A stretch of DNA of 64,000 nucleotides from Pyrinomonadaceae bacterium (lineage in GTDB: Bacteria > Acidobacteriota > Blastocatellia > Pyrinomonadales > Pyrinomonadaceae), in NCBI GenBank assembly GCA_028284415.1, contig JANQRU010000007.1, positions 682,001-746,000 of the forward strand, given 5' to 3'. Positions 1 through 8,069 of the stretch are shown here, piece after piece. The notes beneath the pieces are model-generated. The model was not told the origin of the DNA. It saw nothing but the letters and a program-made list of their open reading frames with translations, and did no database searches. Position 1 is the stretch's first letter, and every line of letters starts with the position of its first letter. A program made the position numbers and the translations under genes.

Positions 1-93
1 AGGAATGGCAAATATTGCTCCGATGATGCCAAGCAATATAAATTTCTTATGATCTTTTTTCCTCTGCCAATTTGGCTTTTCCAGACGTCTCAT
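1..93 (-). CDS. N-terminus of an unidentified membrane-anchored protein (partial)
   Basis: Only the first 31 codons lie in the window, and the gene runs off its left edge. The reading starts MRRLEKPNWQRKKDHKK and continues into a hydrophobic stretch FILLGIIGAIFAIP. This looks like a short basic cytoplasmic tail followed by a signal anchor. An AAAGG-like ribosome-binding site lies about 10 bases before the ATG. The start is 18 bases after the stop of the YdcF-like gene, in the same direction, so it is probably the next gene of the polysaccharide operon. The visible part is too short to assign a family. An exported or inner-membrane polysaccharide assembly protein is a reasonable guess only. 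Confidence 0.6.
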   Translation of the reverse strand, partial: MRRLEKPNWQRKKDHKKFILLGIIGAIFAIP

Positions 94-111
94 TTTTTCT
101 AACCTTTGTAA

Positions 112-729
112 CTAATAATACAACCAATAATAAAAACTTTTCAGATATTCACCACCTACCAAACTCCACCCCCTTCTCGTCAACCACCAAGTCCAAGAGG
201 GCGGAGTTTGCTGTCCTGTCGGTGAAGAAACTATTCCGATTTTTATATTTTTGTCATTAATAACCTCCTCAATCGTCCACAACGAACGCTTTGTGTGATA
301 AGCCGAGGTTACAACTAAAACTGATTTCCAATGGTTTTCTTCAATTATTTTTTGCAGGGCTTGGGCTTCGTAGATAGTTCCTGTAACTTGCGGTTCTAAA
401 GTTTCAATGTCTTCTTCAGCAACTCCCTGAGCAATCAATTCTCGTTTAGCAAGTTCTACAAATTTTGGATTTTTCTGTTCTTTTTGTGACCAACCTGCGT
501 GTCCTCCATCATCAGTCAGCAGAACTTTATCCGCAATACCCTCTTTATAAACCTGAGCTGCTTTTTGTGTTCTTTCAATGTAAACAGAAGAACCACTCAA
601 AACCAATATTGCATCGGCTTTTTCGAGTGGCTTTTCAACAATTAATCTGTTAGCTAAAAAAGGGGCAACTAAAATCCAAGTAAGAAAAAGAAACAAAAAT
701 GAGATTAAGACTTTGAACTTCCAACTCAT
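112..729 (-). CDS. YdcF/SanA/ElyC-type DUF218 membrane protein
   Basis: The protein has 205 residues, with one N-terminal membrane segment (about residues 6-27) followed by a DUF218 domain. Family signatures visible are LVLSGSS (42-48), a glutamate in GTIYEA (about 117-122) and TSAYHTKRS (141-149). Members of this family (ElyC, SanA, YdcF) act at the envelope, mostly in pathways that use the undecaprenyl carrier. The exact reaction is unsettled. Here it overlaps the end of the preceding glycosyltransferase gene by four bases and is followed by another membrane-anchored gene. A role in handling lipid-linked polysaccharide intermediates is therefore a sensible inference. The domain call is firm and the role is not. 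Confidence 0.8.
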   Translation of the reverse strand: MSWKFKVLISFLFLFLTWILVAPFLANRLIVEKPLEKADAILVLSGSSVYIERTQKAAQVYKEGIADKVLLTDDGGHAGWSQKEQKNPKFVELAKRELIAQGVAEEDIETLEPQVTGTIYEAQALQKIIEENHWKSVLVVTSAYHTKRSLWTIEEVINDKNIKIGIVSSPTGQQTPPSWTWWLTRRGWSLVGGEYLKSFYYWLYY

Positions 730-1937
730 TCTTTCTCCCCTTCTCTCCCTCTCTTTATAATCTCTTTAAGTTCATCAACCTTCGCATCCCAACTTTCATG
801 TTGAATCGCATTGCTTATTATTTCCTTTTCTATCGGATGATTTAAAGCATGTTCAATCTGTTCAATAAAATGTTCGTGATTTTCCCCAACTAAGCAATGC
901 TCTAAAATCCTCACTTCAGGAATATCAGTCGAGACCACCTGCAAACCTGCCGCCAAATATTCACGAACCTTCAAAGGATTCGCTGCAAGTGTTAGTTCAT
1001 TAATAACAAATGGATTAAGTGCTACATCAAAACCTTTACAATAATTTGGTAGAGTTTCATAAGGTTTACGACCTAAGAAATGAACATTCTTTATACCATC
1101 CAAAACTTTTACTTTTTCTTCCGCATCAACCGCGATTTTCCCGATTAAAACAACCGAACCATGACTATATTTTTCGGCAATTTTCTTTATCAATTCATAA
1201 TTAACCCAATCTGCCAAAAGCCCATGAAAACCAATAATTGGCTTGGGCAAATCTTTTATTTCATCAGGAATTTTCGTTGCTTCATCAAGTGATTTCCTGA
1301 AATGACGCCAATCAGTTCCGTGCCGAATTATAAATGTATTTCTGTTATATTTTTGCTTGTCATCAAAGAGCTTTTCAGCCGAAACTATGACCATATCGGA
1401 CTTGCGGAATAGTTCTTCTTCAATCTCTTTCAATCCGCTCGCAACGCCTGTAAACTCAGTATAATCATCCACGCAATAATAAATTATTTCGCTTTCATTT
1501 AATTTTCCTGCAAGCAATCCTGCGGCGGGATTGAAAACCATATTTAAGGGGTTTTCAAAACCCAATTTCCGCATCGCTTTTTTAACTTGAGAGAGCAAAA
1601 ACTTCTGATTAAATCCTCGAACTAACGAACTTCCATAAGTAGGAATCGCCAAAGGATTCAATACAAAAATGTTTGGCTCTACTTCTTTGATGGGTTCTGT
1701 AAACCTTTTGAGCTTTGAAAAGATTCGCTTAACATCTTTTGTAGAAGCCGTCGGCATACGATTAGCGATTGCATTGATCCAAAGAATTCTATTATCTTTC
1801 GACAAAACACGCATCAAGTGAGTCTTGGACAATGGATCACCAGTCCAATCATGCGAAAAACATAAGATATTACGCCCATGCAAAATTTCTTGAGTATTTT
1901 GAAATTTCATCTCCTTTTTATTATGCACTAACAGCAT
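726..1937 (-). CDS. Glycosyltransferase, GT-B fold (group 1-like)
   Basis: This 403-residue protein resembles teichuronic-acid TuaH-like and other GT-B glycosyltransferases. Visible features are ILCFSHDW and ILWINAIANR at the N-terminus, YYCVDDY (153-159), GRKPYETLP (289-297) and NPLKVREYLAAGLQVV (320-335). The last is the C-terminal donor-binding region with its conserved glutamate. It should transfer a sugar from a nucleotide donor to the growing repeat unit in the cytoplasm. The chosen ATG overlaps the upstream gene by 17 bases and has a GGAG motif nine bases before it. An internal ATG at 1910 has AAGGAG touching it, which is too close for normal spacing. The donor and linkage cannot be read from sequence. 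Confidence 0.8.
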   Translation of the reverse strand: MLLVHNKKEMKFQNTQEILHGRNILCFSHDWTGDPLSKTHLMRVLSKDNRILWINAIANRMPTASTKDVKRIFSKLKRFTEPIKEVEPNIFVLNPLAIPTYGSSLVRGFNQKFLLSQVKKAMRKLGFENPLNMVFNPAAGLLAGKLNESEIIYYCVDDYTEFTGVASGLKEIEEELFRKSDMVIVSAEKLFDDKQKYNRNTFIIRHGTDWRHFRKSLDEATKIPDEIKDLPKPIIGFHGLLADWVNYELIKKIAEKYSHGSVVLIGKIAVDAEEKVKVLDGIKNVHFLGRKPYETLPNYCKGFDVALNPFVINELTLAANPLKVREYLAAGLQVVSTDIPEVRILEHCLVGENHEHFIEQIEHALNHPIEKEIISNAIQHESWDAKVDELKEIIKRGREGEKE

Positions 1938-3183
1938 TTGTTTTTACTCCAATATCCTTGTTATTCAACACTTTCGCTTCAAACTCTTTCATCACCTTTT
2001 CTTCCAAAAGCAATGTGTCAGCGTGAAACTTCGCTGCCCAGTTCGGAAAAATAAATGGTGTGTATCTTCTTTTAATTGGATGCGAACCCTTTATTCCTCC
2101 ACGAATTCCTTTGTTCAAAGTTGAAAGATTTTGCGTTGATTTTGTGTAATCATTTAATTTTAAAGCAGCATTCAAATAACGAACATCGTTGTTTATTTGG
2201 AAAAGTTTTAGCCAAACTCCGGCTATTTGGGCGTTACCTGTTAAGCAACTGTATTTGCTCGAAGATTTCCATTTTTCGTTAAAATCTCCCGCCATAAATC
2301 GTCGCAATTCGAAAATCCGCATCAATTTTTTGGCTGTTTTTTCGTATGCTTCGAAGTACCCTTCGTTGCCCAAAATTCTGTGTGATTCTTGCAAACCTTC
2401 CATCACATAAGCGATTGTGTGAGTAAATGGAGCAGTCCATTTTTCTTCGGAAGTAAAAAACGCATTGTTTTCAAACCAACCATTTTTTCGCTGTTGAGCA
2501 ATTGTCCAATCTATATTTTTTTCGGCTGATTCACGATATTTTTCTTCGCCTGTTATGTCGTAAACTTCCAATAAACTCCAAGCCGTTCGCACATCGTAGG
2601 CGTGAACATCAGTTTCTGTTTCCTGACTCTCAAAACGCCATGCACCGTCTTTGGCTTGAACGGAAATTAACCAATCGCCAGCACGTTTTGCGGCATCAAG
2701 ATATTTTTCATTTTGTGCTTCCGTATAGGCACGACACCAACCTAAAATTACTTGACCTGTATTAAATACGGCGGGAATTTGCTCTTTGTCTTTTTCATAA
2801 AGTCCAGCCTGCACAGCACCATTTGGCATTTGAACTTCAATTTCCCAATCCGCCATTTTTTCCGCACGCTGCCACCAATCATCAACGCCCGTCCATTCGG
2901 CATAATCGTAAAAAGTTGGGATTATATAGCCCGTCGTTTCGGGATAAGGAGCAAGCCAACCGTCAATCACTGAATATCCACCCGAAACTCCGCGTCCACC
3001 GCTGGCATCGTGAGCATTCTTGAGCCAATCAAAAGTTTCCCGCAAATGAACTGCTGTTAAATTCACCTTCTTGCGTCGGTCAAGCAAGTCTTTCCGCCAC
3101 AAGTTCAAATGCGAAGGACGCACATTGCGAACCGCCGCACCGACAAGCCGTTTGGCAGGAATTTTTTGCAACTTGTTTAACAT
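1921..3183 (-). CDS. Six-hairpin (alpha/alpha-toroid) glycosidase-like protein
   Basis: The protein has 420 residues and no signal peptide. Repeated helical-hairpin motifs such as TGQVILGWCRAY, AKRAGDWLISVQAKDGAW and ESAEKNIDWTIAQQRKNGWF recur through most of its length. This is the pattern of (alpha/alpha) barrels found in glycoside hydrolases, epimerases and terpene-cyclase-like folds. Proteins of this kind are common in bacterial polysaccharide clusters, but their substrates are mostly unknown. It starts seven bases after the preceding formyltransferase gene and overlaps the following glycosyltransferase gene, so it is co-transcribed with both. I cannot name catalytic residues. A polysaccharide-modifying or epimerase-like function is inferred from the fold and context. 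Confidence 0.65.
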   Translation of the reverse strand: MLNKLQKIPAKRLVGAAVRNVRPSHLNLWRKDLLDRRKKVNLTAVHLRETFDWLKNAHDASGGRGVSGGYSVIDGWLAPYPETTGYIIPTFYDYAEWTGVDDWWQRAEKMADWEIEVQMPNGAVQAGLYEKDKEQIPAVFNTGQVILGWCRAYTEAQNEKYLDAAKRAGDWLISVQAKDGAWRFESQETETDVHAYDVRTAWSLLEVYDITGEEKYRESAEKNIDWTIAQQRKNGWFENNAFFTSEEKWTAPFTHTIAYVMEGLQESHRILGNEGYFEAYEKTAKKLMRIFELRRFMAGDFNEKWKSSSKYSCLTGNAQIAGVWLKLFQINNDVRYLNAALKLNDYTKSTQNLSTLNKGIRGGIKGSHPIKRRYTPFIFPNWAAKFHADTLLLEEKVMKEFEAKVLNNKDIGVKTNAVSA

Positions 3184-3189
3184 TCTAAA

Positions 3190-4008
3190 CTAATTCTGAA
3201 TCTCAAGATTTGCTTTAACTTTTGCATTGTTTTCAGAGATTTTTCCTGTTTGCTCTGAAAATAATTGCAGACGCTGATTTGCTAAATCCTTCAAACGTGG
3301 ATGCATTTTGAAAAACTGTCTTCCACCTTCATTCATTTGGTTTTCAGGAAATTCTTTTCCTTCACGCAAATCAACTAAAGCCTCTTTCAATAATTTCACC
3401 GCCAGAGTTGCGGATTTATCACGCAGACTTCCAACTGTATCTTCCGCAGTTGGCTCAATCGTTTCCGATTTCAAAACTGTTCCCGTGTCAACACCTTTGT
3501 TGACTGAATGAACGCTGACAGCAATCGGTTCACCGTGCAATGCTGACCATTCCGTTACATCCATTCCGCGAAAATCAGGCAACAGAGCATAATGCGGATT
3601 GATAACCCCAATTTTCGGAACATCAAGCATCGCCGGTTTGATGATTCCGCAACCACGCAAAACTATTACGTCCGGTGATAATTCCTTGACTTTTTCAATA
3701 CATTCAGGCGAATTATGAGAAGCAAAATTATAAACGTCTGGCGAAGTTGGAACTTTCGAAAATCGTATTTCTTGATTTTGTTTTTCGTCGCTTGAAATGT
3801 TTTTCTTTCCCGTCAATCTTTGTCCAACTTTTTTTGCGAAAACTCCGAAACCCAACTTCTTTGTCCATTCCCGCAAAGCTTGAACCGTCGGCACTTCTTC
3901 GACTACTACACCAACGACTTCAAAACCTTCCGCCGACAAGTGCGAAGCTAGACGCTCATTTTTGAACGAATACCAACGCGGGACTCTAGAAAACAGGACA
4001 ATCTTCAT
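3190..4008 (-). CDS. Formyltransferase family protein (sugar N-formyltransferase candidate)
   Basis: This 272-residue protein has the methionyl-tRNA/GART formyltransferase fold. The active-site signature is complete: N137 and H139 in INPHYALLPDFRG, and D174 in GVDTG, matching the family's Asn-His-Asp triad. These enzymes move a formyl group from N10-formyl-tetrahydrofolate to an amine. It is shorter than Fmt and lacks an obvious tRNA-binding C-terminal domain. Its neighbours are glycosyltransferases, so an amino-sugar N-formyltransferase is more likely than initiator-tRNA formylation. A second formyltransferase lies 3 kb upstream in the same operon. Confidence 0.8.
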   Translation of the reverse strand: MKIVLFSRVPRWYSFKNERLASHLSAEGFEVVGVVVEEVPTVQALREWTKKLGFGVFAKKVGQRLTGKKNISSDEKQNQEIRFSKVPTSPDVYNFASHNSPECIEKVKELSPDVIVLRGCGIIKPAMLDVPKIGVINPHYALLPDFRGMDVTEWSALHGEPIAVSVHSVNKGVDTGTVLKSETIEPTAEDTVGSLRDKSATLAVKLLKEALVDLREGKEFPENQMNEGGRQFFKMHPRLKDLANQRLQLFSEQTGKISENNAKVKANLEIQN

Positions 4009-4084
4009 TTTTGATAATTGGTGTTTAGTGATTGATAAATAGTTTTCAGATTTTCTTAACTTATCACCTGTTACCCATCATTAA

Positions 4085-5992
4085 TCACTTAATCTCAACT
4101 TCTTCACCCTCAAGAATTTGCCTTTGCCAAATCTCGAAGTTCAGTAAGAATAAAAGTCTTAAATCGTGGTTTTCGCCAGAAAAATGTCGATTCGCTAATT
4201 CTTTAACAAAATCCGAGTTAAAAATTCCTCGTGATAAAGCTCTTTCACTTAAGACAAATTCTTCAATTAAGTAGCGAAATTCATTTCTGAGCCACGAACC
4301 TATCGGAACGGGAAAACCCATTTTCTCACGAGATAAAATCTCTTTTGGCAAAATTCCTTTCATCGCTTCACGCAAAATCCATTTTGTGTCTTTGCCCCGA
4401 AGTTTTAGATTGAGTGGCATCTTCGCTGTGAACTCAACCAACTCGTGATCCAAAAACGGCACACGAGATTCAAGTGAAGCCGCCATCGACATCTGATCCT
4501 GCTTCATCAAAAGCTCGTGCATATATGTTTTTGTATCAACATATAGAAGTTTGTCGAGCAATTCTTGAGCGTTATCTTTTTCAAACCAATGATTGATGTA
4601 TTTGTATGGATTTCTATCGGCGATTTTTGCTTTTGTTTCGTCGCTTAAAAGCTGGTCTTGGCGAGCTTTATTGAAAATTGCAAAGTTATCAAAATACAAA
4701 CTCTCAACGTCCGAATCCAAACTCAAAAACGTTCGACTCAACTTTTTATTCAATTTATTCGGCAAAGTCGCAACGCCACTTCGAACTGCATTTCGAACAA
4801 ATGAAGGCGTTAAACTTTCATATTTTTTTCCATATTCCAAAAGTTTTAAAGCTTTGTAATAACGTGCGTAACCCGCCATCATTTCGTCACTTCCTTCGCC
4901 TGTCAACACAACTTTCACATGCTTTTGAGCAAGTTCGGAAACAAAATAAAGTGGAACAGATGCGACAAAGCCGAGCGGTTCATCTTCATGCCAAATAAGC
5001 TTAGGAAGTTTTGCAAAAAATTGTTCGGGTGTGATGGTTATTTCGTGATGCTCTGTTCCGAAGTTTTCAGAAACCATTCGAGCGTATTTGAATTCATTCG
5101 CTTCACGCTCTTTAAAACCAACGGAAAAAGTTTTAATCGGCTCGGAAACCATTTCCGACATCATCGCCGCAATCGCACTTGAGTCAATTCCACCTGACAA
5201 AAACATTCCAAGTGGCACATCTGCCATCAGACGCATCTCGACAGATTTTCTAAACTCTTCTTTCCATTGCTCGACAAACTTTCTGTCTGAAACCTCAATA
5301 TGCTTTGGTTCATATTCCAAATTCCAATACTTTGTAATTGAAATTTCACCATCTTTCCAAACCAAAAAATGTCCGGGCATCAATCGTTTTACATCTTTGT
5401 AAAGCGTCTCATTATAGGAAGTTCCGTGATTAGCAAGTTGATCAGGCAAGGCATCATAATTAATTTCGGGTTTGACAGCTTTTGCAGCAATGAGTGATTT
5501 TATTTCTGATGCAAAAAATAGATTTCCCTGTTCATCATGAACATAATAAAGTGGTTTAATTCCAACTCTGTCACGAGCAATAAAAAGTTGATTTTCGCGT
5601 TCGTCCCAAATTGCAAATGCAAACATTCCGCGAAGTTTATCAACGCACTCAAAACCATATTCTTCGTAAAGATAAAGAATAGTTTCTGTATCAGAAGTAG
5701 TCTGATATCTGTAGCCTTTTGATTTTAATTCATCACGATAATCGCCGTGATTATAGACTTCGCCGTTAAAGACGAGAATTTTTGTTTTGTCGGAATTAAA
5801 CATCGGTTGATGTCCGTGAGCAACATCAACGATGCTCAAACGACGATGCCCCAAACCGATATTTGCTTTGATATAAATCCCTCGGTCATCGGGACCTCTG
5901 TGAGTTATTTCATCCCGCATCGCACACAAAACCCGCTCGTCAACCTGACGACCGCTTCTGCTTGAAAATGCTATTCCGTTAATTCCGCACAT
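4085..5992 (-). CDS. asnB: Asparagine synthetase B-like amidotransferase, copy 1
   Basis: The protein is 635 residues from the chosen start. Cys2 of MCGINGIAF is the N-terminal glutaminase nucleophile, so the ATG at 5992 must be the mature start; an ATG 21 bases upstream would bury this cysteine. The GATase2 domain shows GPDDRG, FNGEVYNHG and RGMFAFAIWD. The C-terminal synthetase domain has the ATP pyrophosphatase loop SGGIDSS (about 266-272) and GEGSDEMMAGY. The enzyme amidates a carboxyl group using glutamine and ATP. As one of three AsnB copies in a polysaccharide operon, it more likely amidates a sugar acid or amino-acid substituent than makes free asparagine. That role is inferred. Confidence 0.85.
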   Translation of the reverse strand: MCGINGIAFSSRSGRQVDERVLCAMRDEITHRGPDDRGIYIKANIGLGHRRLSIVDVAHGHQPMFNSDKTKILVFNGEVYNHGDYRDELKSKGYRYQTTSDTETILYLYEEYGFECVDKLRGMFAFAIWDERENQLFIARDRVGIKPLYYVHDEQGNLFFASEIKSLIAAKAVKPEINYDALPDQLANHGTSYNETLYKDVKRLMPGHFLVWKDGEISITKYWNLEYEPKHIEVSDRKFVEQWKEEFRKSVEMRLMADVPLGMFLSGGIDSSAIAAMMSEMVSEPIKTFSVGFKEREANEFKYARMVSENFGTEHHEITITPEQFFAKLPKLIWHEDEPLGFVASVPLYFVSELAQKHVKVVLTGEGSDEMMAGYARYYKALKLLEYGKKYESLTPSFVRNAVRSGVATLPNKLNKKLSRTFLSLDSDVESLYFDNFAIFNKARQDQLLSDETKAKIADRNPYKYINHWFEKDNAQELLDKLLYVDTKTYMHELLMKQDQMSMAASLESRVPFLDHELVEFTAKMPLNLKLRGKDTKWILREAMKGILPKEILSREKMGFPVPIGSWLRNEFRYLIEEFVLSERALSRGIFNSDFVKELANRHFSGENHDLRLLFLLNFEIWQRQILEGEEVEIK

Positions 5993-6000
5993 ATTTTTCT

Positions 6001-6035
6001 GACTGGAACGCAAGCGGCTCGCTTGCGTTCCAGTC
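6001..6035. repeat. Perfect 15-bp palindromic element with 5-base loop
   Basis: GACTGGAACGCAAGC is followed by the loop GGCTC and the exact reverse complement. The element sits between the polysaccharide deacetylase and AsnB copy 1, immediately before the AsnB start. It shares the GGAACGC end with the element at 7031-7175. It could fold in RNA and uncouple expression of the two genes. The absence of a T-tract argues against a classical terminator. Confidence 0.85.
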
Positions 6036-6038
6036 TTG

Positions 6039-7025
6039 TTAAAGGTGAATCTTCTGCCTCATCTGTTCAAATCCACTGACGCTTTGGGCAAAATTTGCAA
6101 TATTCGGCGAAGCATCAATTCTTTTCAGCATAAACATATCCGAACGCCCGTTGTTAAAACCGTATTCAGTTGTAGTAGCGGATTTGTAACCTACTTTCTC
6201 AACGGCTTCGACAACCTTTTCGTTCAAACTTCCGTTTGGGTAACAAAAATGTCCAACTTCTCGCTCCAAGATTTTTTCCAATCTTTGTTTTGATTGTGAT
6301 AATTCAAATTCGAGTTGTTCAGTTTCGACATTTGGCAGAATCGGATGCGTAACCGTATGGGATTCGACGCTGACAACGCTTGAGTCCATTTCTCTCGCTT
6401 GCTCCCAATTTATCGGGAAAAAACTCCGCGTAGGCTTTTCAGGAATCTCAACTTCCAAACTTTCAGCAATCTCTTTGATTCGAAACTCTTTTTCTCTGTC
6501 GGGCAATTTCTTTAAGATTGAATTAACACTTCCCGCAACCTGCAACTTCTGGAAGTCATCTTCTAATTCTGCCTCAACCCGCTCGCCATTCGGATGCTCA
6601 TACGAGAAAAAACCCGCTTCGCTCTGCATCAAAATATAACGCATCAGATCAGTCCAAAGCCATATTTTCCCGTCAATAAAATCCGTAATCGCATAAAGCG
6701 TCGCGGGCATATTGTATTTTTTAAGGAGCGGAAAGGCGATGTCATAGACGTCCGAATATCCATCATCGATTGTAATAACCGTCGGATTTGCGGGCAATTC
6801 TTCGCCCAAAATTTTTGCTTCGACAACCTCATCTAAACTTAAGACATTATTGTGTTTAACCAAATATGCAAGATGCGATTCAAACTCATCTTCAGAGATT
6901 TTATAAGGATGTGACTCTTCAGAAAAACGATGATACATCAATATCAAAACCTTTCGGCGATTGATCTCGTGAAACGGCGTGAAACCGCCGAAATTGTATA
7001 TGGTTTTTAGTATCTGCTTTTTCAT
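6039..7025 (-). CDS. Polysaccharide deacetylase (NodB homology domain)
   Basis: The protein is 328 residues from the ATG encoding MKKQILKTIYNFGG. An ATG 33 bases upstream would add residues encoded by an inserted repeat, so I reject it. The NodB signature is present: VITIDDGYSD with D87-D88, and the metal-binding pair in SVESHTVTHPILP. FCYPNGSLNE and MYHRF are also typical. These enzymes remove N- or O-acetyl groups from sugars with a divalent metal. No signal peptide is visible, so it may act on lipid-linked or cytoplasmic intermediates. It lies between a formyltransferase and an AsnB gene. Deacetylation could free the amine that is then formylated, but that order is inference. Confidence 0.85.
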   Translation of the reverse strand: MKKQILKTIYNFGGFTPFHEINRRKVLILMYHRFSEESHPYKISEDEFESHLAYLVKHNNVLSLDEVVEAKILGEELPANPTVITIDDGYSDVYDIAFPLLKKYNMPATLYAITDFIDGKIWLWTDLMRYILMQSEAGFFSYEHPNGERVEAELEDDFQKLQVAGSVNSILKKLPDREKEFRIKEIAESLEVEIPEKPTRSFFPINWEQAREMDSSVVSVESHTVTHPILPNVETEQLEFELSQSKQRLEKILEREVGHFCYPNGSLNEKVVEAVEKVGYKSATTTEYGFNNGRSDMFMLKRIDASPNIANFAQSVSGFEQMRQKIHL

Positions 7026-7030
7026 TTCAC

Positions 7031-7175
7031 GGAACGCCGGCAGCTTGCCGGCAACCAATGCGTTTTACAGCATTGGAAAAAAGCTTCTAGCCTTTAAGCT
7101 TTCATTTTATTTTTAAAGTTCGCCGAATTTGTTTTCGTCTTATTGGATTCATTGCCAACAAGCTGGCGGCGTTCC
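7031..7175. repeat. MITE-like inverted-repeat element overlapping the formyltransferase 3' end
   Basis: GGAACGCCGGCAGCTTG at 7031-7047 pairs with CAAGCTGGCGGCGTTCC at 7159-7175, matching at 16 of 17 positions as terminal inverted repeats. Two smaller hairpins lie inside, with arms GCCGGCA at 7036-7042 and 7046-7052, and CCAATGC at 7055-7061 and 7070-7076. The element carries no gene of its own. It covers the last 26 codons of the formyltransferase and the gap before the deacetylase gene. Confidence 0.7.
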
Positions 7176-7987
7176 AAACGCTTCTTCAAAATTCTCGCTA
7201 ACTCATCCTTTTCCTTCTTCGTAGGGATTCGGTAACGCTTGCCGATCGAAATATCCTGCTTTGTTCTCTGCTCTTCTCCTTTGGCAATTTGCTCGACCGC
7301 TTCTGCCATCATTTGTGATGAAGGCTCTTTTAGAGTCGTTCGGAAATCAGACAGAAAATCATCATAATTCAAACCGTATTTCTCAAAGTCATATTCAAGA
7401 GGCAGAGTCTTCTGTAAAATCAGATCACCTGTGTCAACCTTTGGTGCAACAAAATGCACCGTGATGCCGATCTCTTTTTCGCCATTAAATAATTCCCAAA
7501 AAACCGTCGGACCACCACGATAAAGCGGTGCTAAACCTTGATGAATATTTATCGAACCAAGTCTTGGAATTTCAAAGACAGATTTTCTGATTATGTTCGT
7601 GCCGTATAAAATTCCCAGATCGGCGTTCAGATTTTTTAGTGTTTCTTTCGTAACTTTTGAATGGTATTTATCAACGTGATAAAGCGGTATTTCCAGTTTT
7701 TCTGCCAAACTATCAAGTGATTTCTGCTTATCCTGAACCGCTTTTAGCTCCTTTTCTCCATCAGATTGTTTCCCAAAAACTTTCCCAAAAAACTTTTTGA
7801 AAGTTTCAAAATACCCATCATATTTTATCGAACGCACAATTTTTTGCTTAAAAGAACGCTGTGGCGTGCGAGCCTTTTCAACATAAACACCGACAATTTC
7901 TACTAAATCGCTTTCAGACAAAAGTTCAAGCAATCGTCCTGCATCGCCGCGAGTTAAAATAAAAATTTTTAGTCGGTCTTTTTGCAT
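7094..7987 (-). CDS. Formyltransferase family protein, copy 2, with repeat-derived tail
   Basis: The protein has 297 residues of the GART/Fmt-type formyltransferase fold. The catalytic residues are N147 and H149 in SINIHQGLAPLYRGG and D185 in KVDTG. It probably transfers formyl from N10-formyl-tetrahydrofolate to an amino sugar of the polysaccharide. The last 26 residues (from about ERRQLVGNES onward) are encoded inside an inverted-repeat element. They are rich in Lys, Asn and Thr and unlike the rest of the protein. The core domain is intact, so the enzyme is probably still active. The tail looks like a result of repeat insertion near the original stop codon. Confidence 0.8.
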   Translation of the reverse strand: MQKDRLKIFILTRGDAGRLLELLSESDLVEIVGVYVEKARTPQRSFKQKIVRSIKYDGYFETFKKFFGKVFGKQSDGEKELKAVQDKQKSLDSLAEKLEIPLYHVDKYHSKVTKETLKNLNADLGILYGTNIIRKSVFEIPRLGSINIHQGLAPLYRGGPTVFWELFNGEKEIGITVHFVAPKVDTGDLILQKTLPLEYDFEKYGLNYDDFLSDFRTTLKEPSSQMMAEAVEQIAKGEEQRTKQDISIGKRYRIPTKKEKDELARILKKRLERRQLVGNESNKTKTNSANFKNKMKA

Positions 7988-8069
7988 TAAAAAACTACTA
8001 AAGTTGGAATAGAAAAAAGGTATGATTTATAGGAAAAAATAGCGGGGTACTTTAGACAAAAATACCAAT

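Noticed and set aside
4009..4084. TTAGTGATT/AATCACT repeats between formyltransferase and AsnB copy 1
   Set aside because: The pairing is loose and AT-rich; I could not define clear ends for an element.
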